The translations under genes and the position numbers were made by a program. Shown piece after piece: positions 9,804-18,020 of a stretch of 64,000 nucleotides of DNA. How positions within the stretch are numbered: position 1 is the first letter of the stretch; each line of letters starts with the position of its first letter. Location of the stretch: NCBI RefSeq assembly GCF_019968765.1, contig NZ_CP074149.1, positions 1,302,001-1,366,000 of the forward strand, given 5' to 3'. The notes under the pieces are model-generated. The model worked only from the letters and a program-made list of their open reading frames with translations, did no database searches and was not told the origin of the DNA. This DNA is from Enterobacter sp. JBIWA008. Lineage in GTDB: Bacteria > Pseudomonadota > Gammaproteobacteria > Enterobacterales > Enterobacteriaceae.

Positions 9804-10795
9804 GCAAGGCCCTTTCAGTGAACGCGGCGGCGTCTGGCCGTCAGCAGATTTTCGATTTTCTCTACAGGTGGGGCATGCTGTTGACCGTCGTCGCGCTGGT
9901 GGCCGTCTTTGGCCTGGCGTCGGACAGCTTCCTCGATCCGAACAACATCATCAATATTCTGCGCTCGATCGCCATCGTGACGGTGATTGCCATTGGCGTG
10001 TCGATATCGTTGACCATCGGTGGGTTCGATCTCTCTGTCGGATCGACCGCCTCGCTGGCGAACGCGCTGGTGATTTCCCTTTTCGTCTGGCACGGCTTTG
10101 GCACCACCGAGTCGATTCTGATCACCCTCGCGCTCTGCACGCTGGTGGGGCTGTTTAACGCCTTTCTGATCGTCATCCTGCGCATTCCGGACATGCTCGC
10201 GACGCTTGCCAGCCTGTTTGTTATCCAGGGCGTGGCGATGACCTACAGCTACGGCGGGTCGATTACCGAGAACATGGTGCTGCCGAGCGGCGACATGGCG
10301 GAAGGGACCATTCCGGCGGCGTTCAGCCTGCTGGGGCAGGTGCCGACCATCGTTATTGTCATGCTGGTGGTGACCGTGCTGGCGCAGCTTGGCCTGTCGC
10401 TCACAACGCATGGCCGACGCATGTACGCCATTGGCGGTAACCCCGAGGCTGCGCGTCTCTCCGGCATTCGCACCACGCGCTACAAGGTGGCGGCCTACGT
10501 GATTGCCTCCCTGCTGGCGGGCCTGGGCGGGATTTTGCTGGCTTCGCGCATCGGTTCGTCGCAGGTGAATGCGGGCGGCGGATACCTGATGGATGCGGTG
10601 GCGGCGGCGTGGATTGGCTTCTCGCTGGCCGGGTCCGGCAAACCGAATGCGCTGGGAACCCTGGTCGGGGCGGTCATTCTCGGCGTGCTGTCGAACGGGC
10701 TGGTGATGCTCTCGGTGCCGTACTACGCCATGGACATTATAAAAGGGCTGGTGCTCGCGGTGGCGCTGGCGATTACCTACATACAAAAACGCTGA
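9800..10795 (+). CDS. Ribose-type ABC importer, permease
   Basis: 331-residue inner-membrane permease of the RbsC family (CUT2 class) with about ten hydrophobic segments. The cytoplasmic loop that contacts the ATPase carries GGNPEAARLSGI, the usual motif of this class. It starts at a GTG (9800) that overlaps the ATPase stop by four bases (GTGA) and has GGAGG nine bases upstream. In-frame codons before the GTG lie inside the ATPase gene. Coupled to the preceding gene and followed 19 bases later by the binding-protein gene. Homology does not decide the sugar; neighbours point to a methylthio-pentose. Confidence 0.85.
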   Translation: MSKALSVNAAASGRQQIFDFLYRWGMLLTVVALVAVFGLASDSFLDPNNIINILRSIAIVTVIAIGVSISLTIGGFDLSVGSTASLANALVISLFVWHGFGTTESILITLALCTLVGLFNAFLIVILRIPDMLATLASLFVIQGVAMTYSYGGSITENMVLPSGDMAEGTIPAAFSLLGQVPTIVIVMLVVTVLAQLGLSLTTHGRRMYAIGGNPEAARLSGIRTTRYKVAAYVIASLLAGLGGILLASRIGSSQVNAGGGYLMDAVAAAWIGFSLAGSGKPNALGTLVGAVILGVLSNGLVMLSVPYYAMDIIKGLVLAVALAITYIQKR

Positions 10796-10814
10796 CAACA
10801 CAACGGGATAAAAA

Positions 10815-11879
10815 ATGAAAAAGATTGCACTCTCTTTGGTGGCACTTGGGTTGCTCACTGCTCTGCCAGGCTTCGCGGCTACGCCCGCGCCGCTTCCGGC
10901 TGCCATTGCGAACCATGACGGCCCGATCCGCATCGCGGTGATCCGTAACCTTGGCTCAGACGACAACACCACGCAGTTTATTGCGGGGGCAATTCAGGAA
11001 GGGAAAAAGCTCGGCTTTAAGGTCAGCACCTTTTTAAGCAACGGGGATGACGCGAAATTCCAGGACTTCGTGAACCAGGCGATCAGCCAGAAGTATGACG
11101 GGATTATCCTCTCTCAGGGGCGCGATCCGTACTCCACCGCGCTGGTGAAGAAAGCGGTGGATGCCGGGATTAAAGTCGCCGTCTTTGATACCGCCGTTAA
11201 CGGCGAGATCCCGGGCGTGACCGTCACCCAGCAGGACGATGCCTCCCTGACGAATCTCTCCTTCGGCCAGCTGGCGAAAGATTTCAACGGCAAGGCCAAT
11301 ATCGTCAAGCTGTGGGTGGCGGGTTTCCCGCCGATGGAGCGTCGTCAGGCAGCCTATAAAGTGCTGCAAAAGCAGTATCCGGACATCAAAGAGCTGGAGT
11401 CCATCGGCGCCGTATCCTCTGACGTGCAGGGTGATACCGCCAACAAGGTAGGTGCGATCCTGGCGAAATACCCGAAAGGCAAAATCGACGCCATCTGGGG
11501 CACCTGGGACGCCTTTAGCCAGGGCGCGTATAAGGCGCTGAAGGAGAACGGTCGCACCGAGATCAAGCTCTACAGCATCGACATTTCCAACCAGGATCTG
11601 CAGCTGATGCGCGAACCGGGCAGCTCATGGAAGGTGAGCGTGGCGGTGGATCCGAAGCTGATTGGCGCGACCAACGTGCGTCTGGTGGCGAACAAGATTG
11701 CCGGGGAAGCGACGCCGGCGACCTACGATTTCAAAGCGGCCGCCATTCCGCAGGCGCTGCTGACCGCCCAGCCGGGCCCGGTGAACGTCGCGTCGCTGGG
11801 GAAAATTATTCCGGGCTGGGGCCAGACGGAAGATTTTATCGCGCCGTGGTTTGCGACGCTGGAAGCGAAAAATAAATGA
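10815..11879 (+). CDS. Ribose-type ABC importer, periplasmic binding protein
   Basis: 354 residues with a signal peptide (MKKIALSLVALGLLTALPGFA, cleavage near A-T-P about residue 22) and a periplasmic-binding-protein type 1 fold as in RbsB/LsrB: RIAVIRNLGSDD at the start of the N-lobe, DGIILSQGRDP, VAVFDTAV, and IDAIWGTWDAFSQG in the C-lobe. It would capture the substrate and deliver it to the permease. Aromatic residues in the expected cleft (Trp and Phe around IWGTWDAF) could stack on a sugar or adenine ring. Its TGA overlaps the ATG of the LVIVD gene, so that gene is translated as part of the importer operon. Confidence 0.85.
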   Translation: MKKIALSLVALGLLTALPGFAATPAPLPAAIANHDGPIRIAVIRNLGSDDNTTQFIAGAIQEGKKLGFKVSTFLSNGDDAKFQDFVNQAISQKYDGIILSQGRDPYSTALVKKAVDAGIKVAVFDTAVNGEIPGVTVTQQDDASLTNLSFGQLAKDFNGKANIVKLWVAGFPPMERRQAAYKVLQKQYPDIKELESIGAVSSDVQGDTANKVGAILAKYPKGKIDAIWGTWDAFSQGAYKALKENGRTEIKLYSIDISNQDLQLMREPGSSWKVSVAVDPKLIGATNVRLVANKIAGEATPATYDFKAAAIPQALLTAQPGPVNVASLGKIIPGWGQTEDFIAPWFATLEAKNK

Positions 11880-13117
11880 GCGTGCTCCCTACGCCCGAAT
11901 ACAGCCGCAATATGCGGCTGATTGGCCATAGCGACCAGGGCGGTCGCCCGGACGGCGTGCAGCTGATGGTGCATCGCGGTTTCGCCTATATCGGCCATAT
12001 GGTGTCGCAGGGCTTTTCGATTGTCGACGTGCGCGACCCGAAAAACCCGAAAGCGGCGGGCTACGTGCCCGCGCCGCCCGGCACCTGGAACGTGCATCTG
12101 CAGGCGCATGACGACCTGCTGCTGGTGATTAACGCCCGGGATCTGTTTGCCGATGCCCGCTTTGCCGACGAGAAGATCTACTACACCCGCCAGGTGGGGG
12201 AGACCGTCAGCGACGTGCAGGACAAAGGCTGGAGCGCCGGGCTGCGCGTCTTTGATATCTCCACGCCGGACAGGCCGCGCGAAATCGGCTTTCTGTCGCT
12301 GAGCGGCATCGGCATCCACCGCATCTGGTACGTCGGCGGCCGCTGGGCCTACGTGTCGGCGCTGATCGACGGCTTTACCGACTACATTTTCCTGACCATC
12401 GATCTGGCCGATCCGCGTAAACCTGAAGTGGCGGGGCGCTGGTGGCTGCCGGGGATGAACCAGGCCGAAGGGGAGAAGCCGAACTGGCCGGAAGGGAAAC
12501 GCTACGCGCTGCACCACGCGATTATCGCCGGCGACACCGCGTACGGCAGCTGGCGCGACGGCGGCCTGACGCTGCTGGACGTGAAGGATCGTACCCGGCC
12601 GACGCTGATTAGCCATCGCAACTGGAGCCCGCCCTTTGGCGGCGGAACGCACACCGCGCTGCCGCTGCCGGACCGCTCCCTGCTGGTGGTGCTGGACGAA
12701 GCGGTGCTCGACAACCAGCAAGACGGCGAGAAGCTGATCTGGCTGTTTGATATCCGCGAGCCGGCGAACCCGGTGAGCATCTCCACCTTCCCGCAGCCGG
12801 ATGAAACCGACTACGTGGCGAAAGGAGCGCATTTCGGCCCGCACAACCTGCACGAGAACCGCCCGGGGAGCTTCGTCAGCTCAACGCTGATTTTTGCGAC
12901 GTATCAGAACGCGGGCGTGCGCGCGTATGACATCTCTAATCCGTATCGGCCGGTGGAAACCGGCGCGCTGGTGCCCGCCGCGCCGGAGAGAATGATGGAC
13001 ACGCGGCCGAATCGCCCGCAGGTGATCCAGTCGTGCGACGTCTTTGTGGACGCGCAGGGGATTATTTACAGCACGGACTATAACGGTGGGCTGTCGGTGA
13101 TTGAGTATTTGGGGTAG
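11876..13117 (+). CDS. LVIVD-repeat beta-propeller protein of the importer operon
   Basis: 413 residues with repeated blade motifs of the LVIVD family: FSIVDVRDPKNPKAAG, LRVFDISTPDRPREIG, FLTIDLADPRKPEVAG, LTLLDVKDRTRPTLI, WLFDIREPANPVSI and VRAYDISNPYRPVE. No signal peptide or membrane segment is visible, so it is probably cytoplasmic. Several His-rich turns recur (GIHRIW, LHHAI, GTHTALP, HFGPHNLHE), which could line a metal or substrate site at the propeller centre. The start overlaps the binding-protein stop (ATGA). The biochemical role is unknown; context suggests it acts on, or regulates, the imported methylthio-sugar. It could also be only structural. Confidence 0.8.
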   Translation: MSVLPTPEYSRNMRLIGHSDQGGRPDGVQLMVHRGFAYIGHMVSQGFSIVDVRDPKNPKAAGYVPAPPGTWNVHLQAHDDLLLVINARDLFADARFADEKIYYTRQVGETVSDVQDKGWSAGLRVFDISTPDRPREIGFLSLSGIGIHRIWYVGGRWAYVSALIDGFTDYIFLTIDLADPRKPEVAGRWWLPGMNQAEGEKPNWPEGKRYALHHAIIAGDTAYGSWRDGGLTLLDVKDRTRPTLISHRNWSPPFGGGTHTALPLPDRSLLVVLDEAVLDNQQDGEKLIWLFDIREPANPVSISTFPQPDETDYVAKGAHFGPHNLHENRPGSFVSSTLIFATYQNAGVRAYDISNPYRPVETGALVPAAPERMMDTRPNRPQVIQSCDVFVDAQGIIYSTDYNGGLSVIEYLG

Positions 13118-13130
13118 GCGCGGTTTGATG

Positions 13131-13168
13131 CCCTCACCCCGGACCGTACACCCACGGGGAGAGGGAGA
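13131..13168. repeat. GATGCCCTCACCCC...GGGAGAGGG repeat, copy 1
   Basis: CCCTCACCCC at the left and GGGGAGAGGG at the right form an imperfect inverted repeat in the gap between the convergent LVIVD gene and mtnK. Similar copies are at 16018-16050 and, inverted, at 58281-58320. It probably serves as the shared end of both transcripts. Confidence 0.7.
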
Positions 13169-13171
13169 AAA

Positions 13172-14371
13172 TCAGCTGTACTGCCGCACCCTTGCCACCA
13201 GATCTTCCGCGCTGTCGATGCGGTCGGCAATGACAATCAGCGCCTTGCCGAGCGTAATGGCGTGGCGCAGGCATTCGTGGCGCATCGCCTCGTCCTGGAT
13301 GGTGTCGATATCCGCCACGTGGGAAAGCCCGACGCTGCGGCGAATGAGCTCGGTGCCGCAGAAGCCGATGGCGTCATGCCAGACCTTTTTCAGGAACGCG
13401 GAGGCATAGCCCGGTGCGCCGAGCGCGGCGTCGCGCGTTTTCTCGTTTGCCAGCGCCTGGAAGCGTTCCGCGAAGGTGTTCCACAGCTCCTGAATATCGG
13501 TCAGACGCTGCTCGCGCGCGGCGGCGGCATCGCGAATGCCCAGGTGCCCCGGCAGGCCGCAGAAGTTCAGCAGCAGGTTGCCGATGGCGGTGCCGACGTC
13601 AAAGCCAATCGGGCCAAAGTAGCCGAATTCGGCGTCGATGGCCTTCAGGCTACCGTCGGCCACAAAAATCGACCCGCTGTGAATATCGCCGTGCAGGAGC
13701 GCTTCGGCGTGCGAGAAGAAGCGGTGCTTCAGGGAAGCCACGGCAATTTTAAGCTGAGCGTCGTCGCGCAGGGCCGCGACGTCATTTTCCAGCTCTGCCG
13801 GGTAGCTGTTGCGTTCGTGGATCTGGTACGGATCGTTGAAGAACAGATCTTCGGTGATCTCGCACATCTCAGGGTTGATGAATTTTGCCACCTGCGCTTT
13901 TTTCTCGTGCGGGTGCAGGAAGAAATCGCTGGTGTGGAACAGCGCGTGCGCGAGGTATTCGCCCAGCTGACGCGCCGCCTGCGGGTAATAATTGTTTTTA
14001 ATCAGCTCGCCGCGCCAGATGCGATGGCTGGAGAGATCTTCCATCACCATCACCGCCAGGTCCGGGTCGAAGTGGTGGATTTTCACGGTGTGCTGCGGGC
14101 TGTGCTGGTAGTGCTCGACCAGCGTTTGCGCCTCAAGACGGGCGCGGTCCAGCGTCAGCGGCCAGGACTCGCCGACGCAGCGCACGTAGGGCAGCGCCTG
14201 CTTAACGACGATGCGGCTCACGCCCGCGCTGTCGAAAATTTTAAAGACCAGATTAAGGTTGCCGTCGCCCACCTCCTGCGCCTCTACCAGCGATGAAGGA
14301 TCGTCAAGGCCGCCAAACTGCCTGGCATACTCCACGGCTTCCTGAGCGGTAAAGGTACGGTATTGCGACAT
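13172..14371 (-). CDS. mtnK: Methylthioribose kinase MtnK
   Basis: 399 residues, the length of the Klebsiella enzyme. It phosphorylates 5-methylthioribose at C1 with ATP to give methylthioribose-1-phosphate, the entry step for MTR into methionine salvage (cytoplasm). It has a protein-kinase-like fold: a nucleotide-binding N-lobe with [11 protein letters not shown], the catalytic-loop motif [11 protein letters not shown] with its Asp, and the metal-binding [14 protein letters not shown]. Divergent from mtnA across a strong MetJ operator. E. coli K-12 lacks this gene and excretes MTR, so its presence next to an uncharacterised sugar importer is meaningful. Confidence 0.95.
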   Translation of the reverse strand: MSQYRTFTAQEAVEYARQFGGLDDPSSLVEAQEVGDGNLNLVFKIFDSAGVSRIVVKQALPYVRCVGESWPLTLDRARLEAQTLVEHYQHSPQHTVKIHHFDPDLAVMVMEDLSSHRIWRGELIKNNYYPQAARQLGEYLAHALFHTSDFFLHPHEKKAQVAKFINPEMCEITEDLFFNDPYQIHERNSYPAELENDVAALRDDAQLKIAVASLKHRFFSHAEALLHGDIHSGSIFVADGSLKAIDAEFGYFGPIGFDVGTAIGNLLLNFCGLPGHLGIRDAAAAREQRLTDIQELWNTFAERFQALANEKTRDAALGAPGYASAFLKKVWHDAIGFCGTELIRRSVGLSHVADIDTIQDEAMRHECLRHAITLGKALIVIADRIDSAEDLVARVRQYS

Positions 14372-14399
14372 GGCCTGCTCCTCACGAGTTTTCTAATTA

Positions 14400-14431
14400 A
14401 GACATGTAGACGTCTATACATCTGGATTTCA
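14400..14431. promoter_or_regulatory. MetJ operator, mtnK/mtnA
   Basis: Adjacent 8-mers AGACATGT-AGACGTCT-ATACATCT-GGATTTCA. The second is a perfect MetJ box and its neighbours match AGACGTCT in 5-6 positions. It sits in the 104-base divergent promoter region, so methionine sufficiency should repress both mtnK and mtnA. The strongest of the three MetJ-like sites with that at 17938. Confidence 0.85.
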
Positions 14432-14475
14432 TCCTGACACAATGTGCTACAACAACGCAACAGGGAATTAACGAC

Positions 14476-15492
14476 ATGCAGACATTACAGACGACCAGCC
14501 TGCGGGTGGCGGATAATCAGCTCTTTATTCTCGACCAGCAGGCGCTTCCGCAGGAGAAACGCTGGCTGGACGCCTCGACCGTAGAGGCGCTGGTGGGTCA
14601 CATTCATGCCCTGCGGGTGCGCGGCGCGCCGCTGATTGGTCTTTCTGCAAGCCTGCTCCTGGCGCTGCTGGCGGAAAACGGTAAAAGCCGCGACGAGCTG
14701 GCGACGGCGCTGGAAACCCTGCGCGCCTCCCGCCCGACGGCGGTGAACCTGATGAACAATCTCGACCGCATGAAGATTGCGCTGTGGCAGGAAGAGTATG
14801 TTCCGGCGCTCGTGGCCGAAGCGCTGCGCCTGATTGACGAAGACAAACGGCTCTGCGACGCGATTGCGAAAGCCGGTAGCGCGCTGGTTAAGCCCGGCAG
14901 CCGTCTGCTGACCCACTGCAACACCGGCGGGCTGGCAACGGCGGGCGTCGGCACCGCGCTCGGCGTCATTGCCCGCGCGCATCTGGACGGCAACGTCAGC
15001 AGCGTCTGGGTGGATGAAACCCGTCCGCTGCTGCAGGGTGGCAGATTGACCGCGTGGGAGCTTGGCGAGCTGGGCGTGCCGTACAAGCTGATTACCGACT
15101 CCATGGCCGCCAGCCTGATGGCGAAAGGTCAGGTAGACGCCGTGTGGGTAGGCGCAGATCGTATTGCCGCCAACGGCGACGTGGCGAACAAGATTGGCAC
15201 CTATTCCCTGGCGGTGCTGGCGAAATTCCACGGCATTCCGTTCTACGTGGCCGCCCCGCAAACGACCCTCGATCCGGACTGCCCGAACGGTGACGCGATC
15301 CCGATTGAGCAGCGTGCTTCCAGCGAGGTGACGGGCGTCGCCGGAAGCTTTGGTGCGGTGCAGTGGGCGCCGGAAAACGCACAGGTCTACAACCCGGCGT
15401 TTGACGTTACGCCAGCCTCGTTGATTAGCGGCTGGGTGCTGGATACGGGCGTGGTCACACCGCAAGAGGTGGCGGAAGGGAAATTCGCCTGA
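14476..15492 (+). CDS. mtnA: Methylthioribose-1-phosphate isomerase MtnA
   Basis: 338 residues of the eIF2B-alpha-like isomerase family. It converts methylthioribose-1-phosphate (aldose) to methylthioribulose-1-phosphate (ketose), the second step of salvage after MtnK. Catalytic Cys148 is in [10 protein letters not shown] and Asp228 in [10 protein letters not shown], matching the Cys/Asp pair of the B. subtilis enzyme. RVRGAPLIG near residue 47 binds the phosphate. It starts at ATG 14476 behind the MetJ operator. The SRPBCC gene follows 42 bases downstream on the same strand. Confidence 0.95.
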   Translation: MQTLQTTSLRVADNQLFILDQQALPQEKRWLDASTVEALVGHIHALRVRGAPLIGLSASLLLALLAENGKSRDELATALETLRASRPTAVNLMNNLDRMKIALWQEEYVPALVAEALRLIDEDKRLCDAIAKAGSALVKPGSRLLTHCNTGGLATAGVGTALGVIARAHLDGNVSSVWVDETRPLLQGGRLTAWELGELGVPYKLITDSMAASLMAKGQVDAVWVGADRIAANGDVANKIGTYSLAVLAKFHGIPFYVAAPQTTLDPDCPNGDAIPIEQRASSEVTGVAGSFGAVQWAPENAQVYNPAFDVTPASLISGWVLDTGVVTPQEVAEGKFA

Positions 15493-15534
15493 GTCCGGCT
15501 ATCCTTTAAGGGGTTCCCCTGAGAGGACAACATC

Positions 15535-16005
15535 GTGACGCTCGATCCTGAAACTGACTTAAAACTGGAGCGCGTGGTGGATGCACCGCGCGACCTTCTG
15601 TGGCTCTGCTGGACCACGCCGGAACACATCAAAAACTTCTTCATTCCTGCTCCCCATAAGGTGACCGAATGTGACCTCGACCTGCGCGTGGGTGGGCGGT
15701 TCAACACCGTGTTTGAGGTGGACGGGCAGCGGATGGATAACCGGGGCGTGTTTCTTGAAATCGATCCCGGCAAAAAGCTGGTCTTTACCGACGGCTATAC
15801 CGAAGGCTGGAAGCCGGCCGAGAAGCCGTTTATGACGGCGATCCTGCTGCTGGAAGATGTGGGTGAGGGCAAGACCCGCTACACGGCGATTGCGCGTCAT
15901 CCGACGAAGGAAATCCGCGAGCAGCATGAACAGATGGGCTTCCACGAAGGGTGGGGGATTGTGCTGGATCAGCTGGTGGGGTATGTGAAGAGGCTTAACG
16001 CGTAG
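15535..16005 (+). CDS. SRPBCC (AHSA1-like) domain protein
   Basis: 156-residue single-domain protein of the START/Bet v1-like SRPBCC superfamily, AHSA1 branch. It begins LKLERVVDAPRDLLWLCWTTPEHIKNFF and contains DLRVGGRFNTVF, PGKKLVFTDGY and a C-terminal helix QMGFHEGWGIVLDQLVGY, which together form a hydrophobic cavity. The start is GTG 15535 with GAGAGGA seven bases upstream. No enzyme function can be assigned. It is 42 bases after mtnA and convergent with mtnD, so it may share the MetJ-controlled mtnA transcript. It may bind a hydrophobic metabolite, or be an unrelated passenger. Confidence 0.82.
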   Translation: MTLDPETDLKLERVVDAPRDLLWLCWTTPEHIKNFFIPAPHKVTECDLDLRVGGRFNTVFEVDGQRMDNRGVFLEIDPGKKLVFTDGYTEGWKPAEKPFMTAILLLEDVGEGKTRYTAIARHPTKEIREQHEQMGFHEGWGIVLDQLVGYVKRLNA

Positions 16006-16017
16006 TGCAGGCTGATG

Positions 16018-16050
16018 CCCTCACCCCGGCCCTCTCCCACAGGGAGAGGG
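16018..16050. repeat. CCCTCACCCC...GGGAGAGGG repeat, copy 2
   Basis: CCCTCACCCCGGCCCTCTCCC with the complementary GGGAGAGGG to its right. CCCTCTCCC-ACA-GGGAGAGGG is a perfect 9-bp hairpin. It lies between the convergent SRPBCC gene and mtnD and has the same GATGCCCTCACCCC edge as copy 1. Confidence 0.75.
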
Positions 16051-16058
16051 CGAAAAGA

Positions 16059-16601
16059 TCATGCCAGCCTTGGATACGCATCCGCGATCGCATCCCCTGT
16101 AAACTGGGCAACCCAGCCTTCAGGGTTATCGAAAATACGAATGGCGGTGAAGTTCGGCTCTGAGCCCATATCAAACCAGTGCGGCGTGCCTGCGGGAACG
16201 GAAATCAGGTCGTTTTTCTCGCACAGCACCTGATACACCTCATCGCCAATGTGCAGACAGAACAGCCCCGCGCCTTCCACGAAGAAGCGCACTTCGTCTT
16301 CGCCGTGGGTGTGTTCGTTCAGGAACTTCGCGCGCAGCGCCTCTTTCTGCGGGTTGTCGGCGCGCAGGCTGATTACGTCCCAGCTCTGATAGCCTTTCTC
16401 CGCCACCAGCTTGTCGATGGCATGCTGATACGCCGCAATCACGGCTTCGGGCGCGGGATCGTGTCCTAAATCGCGATCCGCAGCCCAGCGTTCAAACCGC
16501 ACGCCTTTAGCGTTGAGCTGCTGGGCGATCTCCGCGGCGTCGGTGCTGCGCCACTGATGCTGGCTGGCGTCTTTATCGGAATAAATGGTCAATGCGCTCA
16601 T
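16059..16601 (-). CDS. mtnD: Acireductone dioxygenase MtnD
   Basis: 180-residue cupin enzyme that oxidises the acireductone made by MtnC. With Fe2+ it yields formate and 2-oxo-4-methylthiobutanoate (on-pathway); with Ni2+ the Klebsiella enzyme gives methylthiopropionate, formate and CO (off-pathway). All four metal ligands are visible: His97, His99 and Glu103 in EHTHGEDE and His141 in GTPHWFD (96, 98, 102, 140 in Klebsiella numbering). The start overlaps the mtnC stop by four bases; mtnB-mtnC-mtnD form one minus-strand operon. Confidence 0.96.
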   Translation of the reverse strand: MSALTIYSDKDASQHQWRSTDAAEIAQQLNAKGVRFERWAADRDLGHDPAPEAVIAAYQHAIDKLVAEKGYQSWDVISLRADNPQKEALRAKFLNEHTHGEDEVRFFVEGAGLFCLHIGDEVYQVLCEKNDLISVPAGTPHWFDMGSEPNFTAIRIFDNPEGWVAQFTGDAIADAYPRLA

Positions 16602-17287
16602 GAAGGGATCTGCTCCGGATTAATCTCGTCAAACTGGTGGACCTGATGGTGATGGCTTGCGCCGTCATCATCGCCGCGAATCAGCTGCAGGGTGCGAAAA
16701 CCTGCCCGTTCAGCCGCGTCCAGCTCCTGATGAATATCGGACAGGAACAGGATCTGCGACGGGGCGATGCCCGTTTGCGCCGCAATGTTGTGATACGACT
16801 GCACCTCGCGCTTGGCGCCGATGTGGGTATCAAAATAGCCGCTGAACAGATGAGTAATATCACCTTCGTCGCTGTAGCCAAATAACAGTTTCTGCGCGGC
16901 GACGGAGCCAGAGGAATAAACATAGAGATCAATCCCTTGCGCTTTCCACTTTTCCAGCGCAGGCAGTACGTCCGGGTATAGGTGGCCGGTAAAGTCGCCG
17001 TTCACGTAGCCGTCATGCCAGATGATCCCCTGCAGTGCTTTGAGCGCCGTGGATTTGCGGTCTTCATCCATAAAGGCAAACAGGGCGTCGACAAGCTCGC
17101 TGACGCTGGCGTGCGGGTGACCGATTTCATCACGCAGGTTGTCCAGAATGGATTTGACCGGCTCGGCGTACTGCTGCGCGGTCACGAAGGCCGCCAGCCG
17201 CTCACGCGCGTAGGGGAACAAAACGTCATGGACAAAACGGATATCGCTGGTGGTTCCTTCAATATCCGTCACAATCGCGCGAATCAT
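16598..17287 (-). CDS. mtnC: Enolase-phosphatase E1 MtnC
   Basis: 229-residue HAD-superfamily enzyme, the length of the Klebsiella orthologue. It enolises 2,3-diketo-5-methylthiopentyl-1-phosphate and then removes the phosphate to give acireductone. HAD motif I is DIEGTTSD with nucleophile Asp8 and Glu10; [12 protein letters not shown] is motif II and the late [12 protein letters not shown] is motif IV. The start at 17287 ([11 protein letters not shown]) overlaps mtnB by four bases. An in-frame ATG at 17320 lies inside mtnB and would add a tail absent from the family. Confidence 0.95.
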   Translation of the reverse strand: MIRAIVTDIEGTTSDIRFVHDVLFPYARERLAAFVTAQQYAEPVKSILDNLRDEIGHPHASVSELVDALFAFMDEDRKSTALKALQGIIWHDGYVNGDFTGHLYPDVLPALEKWKAQGIDLYVYSSGSVAAQKLLFGYSDEGDITHLFSGYFDTHIGAKREVQSYHNIAAQTGIAPSQILFLSDIHQELDAAERAGFRTLQLIRGDDDGASHHHQVHQFDEINPEQIPS

Positions 17288-17898
17288 ACTCTCTCCAGTT
17301 GTCGTAAACGCATTTCGCATTCAAATAAGAATTCTAATCCTTCCAGATGACGGCGGGCCTCGGCCACATCGCGTCCCCAGCAGGTTAAGCCATGACCGCG
17401 CAGAAGAAAACCATAATTAAGCGGGCGTTCCCGTGCGTAATGGGCGATTCGGGAGGCGAGGACGTCGATATCCTGGTCGTTATCAAAGACCGGGATAGCC
17501 ACCGTATCCAGGTGCGTGGTCTGTCCGGTGAGGGATTTTTGCATTTCAAAGCCGCTGATGTTGAGTTCGGCTTCTTTCACCAGACGCGACAGCACCGTGG
17601 CGTTGACGGTATGAACGTGCAGGACGGCGTTGGCCTCCGGAAACAGACGATAGATTAGTGTGTGAAGCCCCGTTTCGGCTGATGGCTTACGACCAGACGG
17701 CGCGCGGTTGGTGGCGATTTCAACCTGCAGAAAATCCTCCGTCGTCAGGCTGCCTTTGTCTTTGCCGGATTCGCTGAGCCAGCAGAGGCGTTCGTCCTGG
17801 CGCACCGACATGTTGCCGCCGGTGGCGGGGGCCCAGCCTTTGGCGCCAATCCAGCGGCAGGCGTCGACCAGATGTGTGAGTTGCAGGTTGTCTGTCAT
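17284..17898 (-). CDS. mtnB: Methylthioribulose-1-phosphate dehydratase MtnB
   Basis: 204-residue class II aldolase-like zinc enzyme. It dehydrates methylthioribulose-1-phosphate to 2,3-diketo-5-methylthiopentyl-1-phosphate, the third salvage step. ATGGNMSVR binds the phosphate (about residue 25), zinc ligands are His94 and His96 in [10 protein letters not shown] and a further His in [10 protein letters not shown]. First gene of the mtnBCD operon, with four-base overlaps to the next genes. The promoter faces the MetJ boxes at 17930-17961 shared with mtnE. Confidence 0.95.
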   Translation of the reverse strand: MTDNLQLTHLVDACRWIGAKGWAPATGGNMSVRQDERLCWLSESGKDKGSLTTEDFLQVEIATNRAPSGRKPSAETGLHTLIYRLFPEANAVLHVHTVNATVLSRLVKEAELNISGFEMQKSLTGQTTHLDTVAIPVFDNDQDIDVLASRIAHYARERPLNYGFLLRGHGLTCWGRDVAEARRHLEGLEFLFECEMRLRQLERV

Positions 17899-17929
17899 TT
17901 CCTTTTATCCTCGCGGCCAGGAATATTCA

Positions 17930-17961
17930 TATGGTTTAGACGTCTAAGCGTCTTGATTGCC
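17930..17961. promoter_or_regulatory. MetJ operator, mtnBCD/mtnE
   Basis: Perfect box AGACGTCT at 17938-17945, immediately followed by AAGCGTCT (6 of 8) and flanked by weaker 8-mers in the same phase. The site occupies the 122-base divergent promoter region between mtnB and mtnE. With the sites at 8177 and 14400 it places every transcript of the salvage island behind a MetJ-type operator. Confidence 0.82.
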
Positions 17962-18020
17962 AAAGACTAACATCGTGTTATAGTGGCAGCAACATAAGTA
18001 TTACAAGCAGGCACGACATA

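Noticed and set aside
9815..10972. 385-codon minus-strand frame opposite the ABC permease
   Set aside because: Shadow of a GC-rich gene; low-complexity Arg/Gln/His composition, no family and no ribosome site, while the plus strand encodes a clear permease.
11723..12853. 376-codon minus-strand frame opposite the LVIVD gene
   Set aside because: Shadow frame with Arg/His-rich composition; the plus strand carries clear LVIVD repeats.
13262..14296. 344-codon plus-strand frame opposite mtnK
   Set aside because: Shadow of mtnK on the opposite strand; no recognisable domain.
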